A stretch of 64,000 nucleotides of DNA, taken from the NCBI GenBank assembly GCA_963691815.1, contig OY829657.1:3943953-4007952 (forward strand), given 5' to 3'. Position 1 is the first letter of the stretch. Each line of letters begins with the position of its first letter. The translations under genes and the position numbers were made by a program. This document shows, in pieces, positions 62,215 through 64,000 of the stretch. The notes under the pieces are model-generated. The model was not told the DNA's origin. It saw nothing but the letters and a program-made list of their open reading frames with translations, and searched no databases. Origin of the DNA: Echiichthys vipera. Lineage: Eukaryota > Chordata > Actinopteri > Perciformes > Trachinidae.

Positions 62215-62720
62215 TCCAACCGGAAGTGCCAAAAACTGCAGTTCTCCGAGTGTCCTCTAGGGGCAGGTTTCATAATAGAGCAATTTCTCATGATCCCCAT
62301 GTGAAACAAGCTGTTTTCACAGCATAATTAAACCTGTTTAAGACCTGGTACAAAAAAGCATTGGTGTCTGTATGTGTATGTCAGATCTCCATGAAAACAC
62401 TGAGGGGGGTGATTTTTTTTGGTACCAGGCTAGTTTTTATTTTATTGGAGGTTAATGTTTATGAGTAATTAGGGGTGTGGCCTCTTGAGTGACAGCTAGC
62501 CGCTGACCCTCACTTCGCCTCAAAGATATACATCAGCCAGATGGACGTATCTGCCTCTCCCCAACGTCACATCTATGTCCTTTACTGGCAAGAGTAAATG
62601 AGGCGGAACCGAAGTTTGACAAGATGGCGACCCCCATCGGCGAATACGATTCGATCAAGTTGAGAGAACGGACTTCGACTGAGATGCTACATCCATTTTT
62701 TATACCGTCTATGCACAACA
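62215..62720 (+). repeat. dispersed repeat shared with 37670-38100, copy 2
   Basis: Same order of landmarks as copy 1, ending near CATTTTTTATACCGTCTATG, with an extra stretch around 62385-62450. Confidence 0.85.
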
Positions 62721-62784
62721 CCTGATCTGAGAAAACCAAACCGGACCAAATGTCAGCCATCGCCAACACATTTGAAACGACACA

Positions 62785-62945
62785 TCCAGTTAATCAGTGT
62801 TAGCCATGTCCGGCTGTTAGCGACTCTCAAGGATTTTACCGTTAGTTGCTACATGAAAAAAAAAACTGTCTTGATGGCTTATTTGATGTTTATAAGTGCC
62901 GAAAAAGACCATGGGATGATTTTGCGCCAGAATTACACTTTCAGT
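62785..62945. mobile_element. single right arm of the foldback element
   Basis: It matches the right arms at 7120-7255 and 50725-50880 (CAGTGTTAGCCATGTCCGGC, ATGGCTTATTTGATG, AAAAGACCATGGGATGATTT). No left arm is present, so this is a truncated or solo arm. Confidence 0.75.
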
Positions 62946-63689
62946 TTGAATTTGCTCAACACTACTGATAGCGTAGCATTTGCTGGCTGGTGGTCTGACT
63001 TCATAATCACTGCATACTGCTACACAGTCAAGTTTGAAACCAGCAGGAATGATCATTTATGCGACCTTTACTTTTTTCTACACATTATGTGGTCTGATTC
63101 TTGAGATATACAAAAGACTGACGTTGACATAATGCATTAGCTTTTCTCTGTACTCCTCACAGGCTGGCTTTTTCTTACCTTTGAGGCCTTCTGTTTAACG
63201 ACATCTAGTTGTGTATGAAGTAAACATTGTTATCGACAAGGCATGCAGAGCGGCTTTAACATCAAAGCATCTGTCTTACAGACGAGGTGGTCATGGGGAG
63301 ATTCTAGCCTATGTTTAGTTCCATCAGTATATACAGGAGGGCTTTGATTCCTCAGTGTAAACTTGTCCTTGATGTTCCACAGTTTTTTGGTTTGATTACA
63401 GGAGAGTGGATTTGGATCCATTTCAAACAGTAAATCTACTCACTGCACTAAATTTAACGTTCGAAATATGAAGGATGCGCATGTGCAACTGGTTTCTTCA
63501 TCTCAGATGGAGTAATGACTGAGTTTTACTCCTCTATCACAGAAATGACAAGAGGTTCGTTAATGATGCGTTTGTGAACATCCCGGATGTGAACGATAAC
63601 TTCAGCAGACGTTGGAATATGTCAGTGGTTACTTGCTAAGGACATCGAATTTGTCAGTGTTGTTAAAGTTTGCACTAGTTGTAGATCGT

Positions 63690-63986
63690 AAATGGACTTG
63701 TACCTATATAGCGCCTTTCTAGTCATCTGACTCTCAAGGCGCTTCACAGTGTCTGTCACATTCACCCATTCATACAGACGGCAGTGGACATCTACATACC
63801 ATCTAATCTGATCTGATCTAACCATTCACACCACATTTACACACCTATGTGCAGCACGGGGAGCAATTCAGGGTTCAGTGTCTTGCCCAAGGACACTTCG
63901 ACATGTCGACCGGGGGGAGATGGGGATCGAACCACCAATCTCTCGAACAGAGGACGACCCACACTGCCACCAAGCCACAGCCGCCC
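63690..63986 (-). mobile_element. tRNA-derived SINE, second family, minus orientation
   Basis: On the minus strand it starts GGGCGGCTGTGGCTTGGTGG, has a GGTTCGATCCC B box, and runs through AAGTGTCCTTGGGCAAGACA to a GCGCTATATAGGTACAAG end. This is a well-known fish SINE layout. It belongs to a different family from 8723-9094 and 44664-45052. Confidence 0.85.
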
Positions 63987-64000
63987 ATCGTAGTCAGTAA

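Larger units (their letters stand above)
51943..64000 (-). other. intron upstream of the LDLa exon (partial, more than 12 kb)
   Basis: No exon of the first MAM domain was found. Contents are a degenerate CAAGACCAAG-type repeat (about 52900-53120), a C/CA run (57564-57607), the SINE-bearing 1423-bp tandem duplication (58881-61726), further dispersed repeats (about 61880-61980, 62215-62720, 62785-62945) and a SINE at the right edge. The stretch 53130-57560 shows nothing recognisable; a 157-codon open frame at 56562-57035 is unexplained. Confidence 0.7.

Noticed and set aside
61795..62304. 169-codon open frame on the plus strand
   Set aside because: It overlaps a common fish repeat (61880-61980) and the start of the dispersed repeat at 62215; no domain is visible.
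51943..64000. Exons of the first MAM domain of alk
   Set aside because: None of the minus-strand frames showed MAM or preceding ALK residues with splice sites, so they are assumed to lie beyond the window, though a short divergent exon could be missed by eye.

Overview
The window is vertebrate, almost certainly teleost fish, nuclear DNA. It carries one recognisable protein-coding gene, on the minus strand, split into small GT-AG exons by large introns. The rest is intronic sequence rich in long (AC)n and (TGTC)n microsatellites, tRNA-derived SINEs, 3' ends of LINEs, palindromic non-autonomous DNA elements and other fish-type dispersed repeats. There are no bacterial operons, rRNAs or CRISPR arrays.

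The gene is an ALK/LTK-family receptor tyrosine kinase, best called alk. Eleven consecutive exons were read by hand. In transcript order they run from 51942 down to 534: an LDLa-like exon (51811-51942), four exons of the second MAM domain (43787-43921, 43039-43142, 36323-36495, 33365-33459), a Pro/Thr/Ser-rich linker exon (25906-26025), and five exons of the TNF-like/glycine-rich module that forms the ligand-binding part of ALK (16582-16747, 13047-13194, 5967-6077, 2943-3084, 534-701). Intron phases agree at all ten internal junctions. Joined, the exons give 1494 bp (498 codons) of continuous extracellular coding sequence without a stop. Exons for the signal peptide and first MAM domain should lie beyond 64000. 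The rest of the glycine-rich/EGF-like region, the membrane segment and the kinase should lie before position 1. Alk is favoured over ltk by family resemblance recalled from memory, but fish Ltk can share this architecture, so the paralogue is not settled.

The introns hold a layered record of insertions. Two insertions of one LINE family sit between clear target-site duplications (9916-10543 and 45427-45727), and the first lies inside one copy of an older 218-bp tandem duplication. A SINE at 8723-9094 also has a clear target-site duplication. Two foldback elements lie at 6.6-7.26 kb and 50.3-50.9 kb. A DNA-transposon-like element occurs in inverted orientation at 11.7-12.33 kb and 42.4-42.67 kb, and both copies keep a short open frame resembling a Myb/SANT-like DNA-binding domain. 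A 34-bp minisatellite with a 170-bp higher-order period fills about 13.5-14.55 kb. A 1423-bp tandem duplication, seemingly perfect, covers 58881-61726.

The most interesting points for gene function are the repeats close to exons. A transcript-sense (UG)83 tract lies about 380 nt downstream of the LDLa exon's 5' splice site. A complementary UG/CA repeat pair lies just upstream of the last glycine-rich exon. A consensus donor starts 6 nt inside the linker exon. I found no new enzymatic or defence system.
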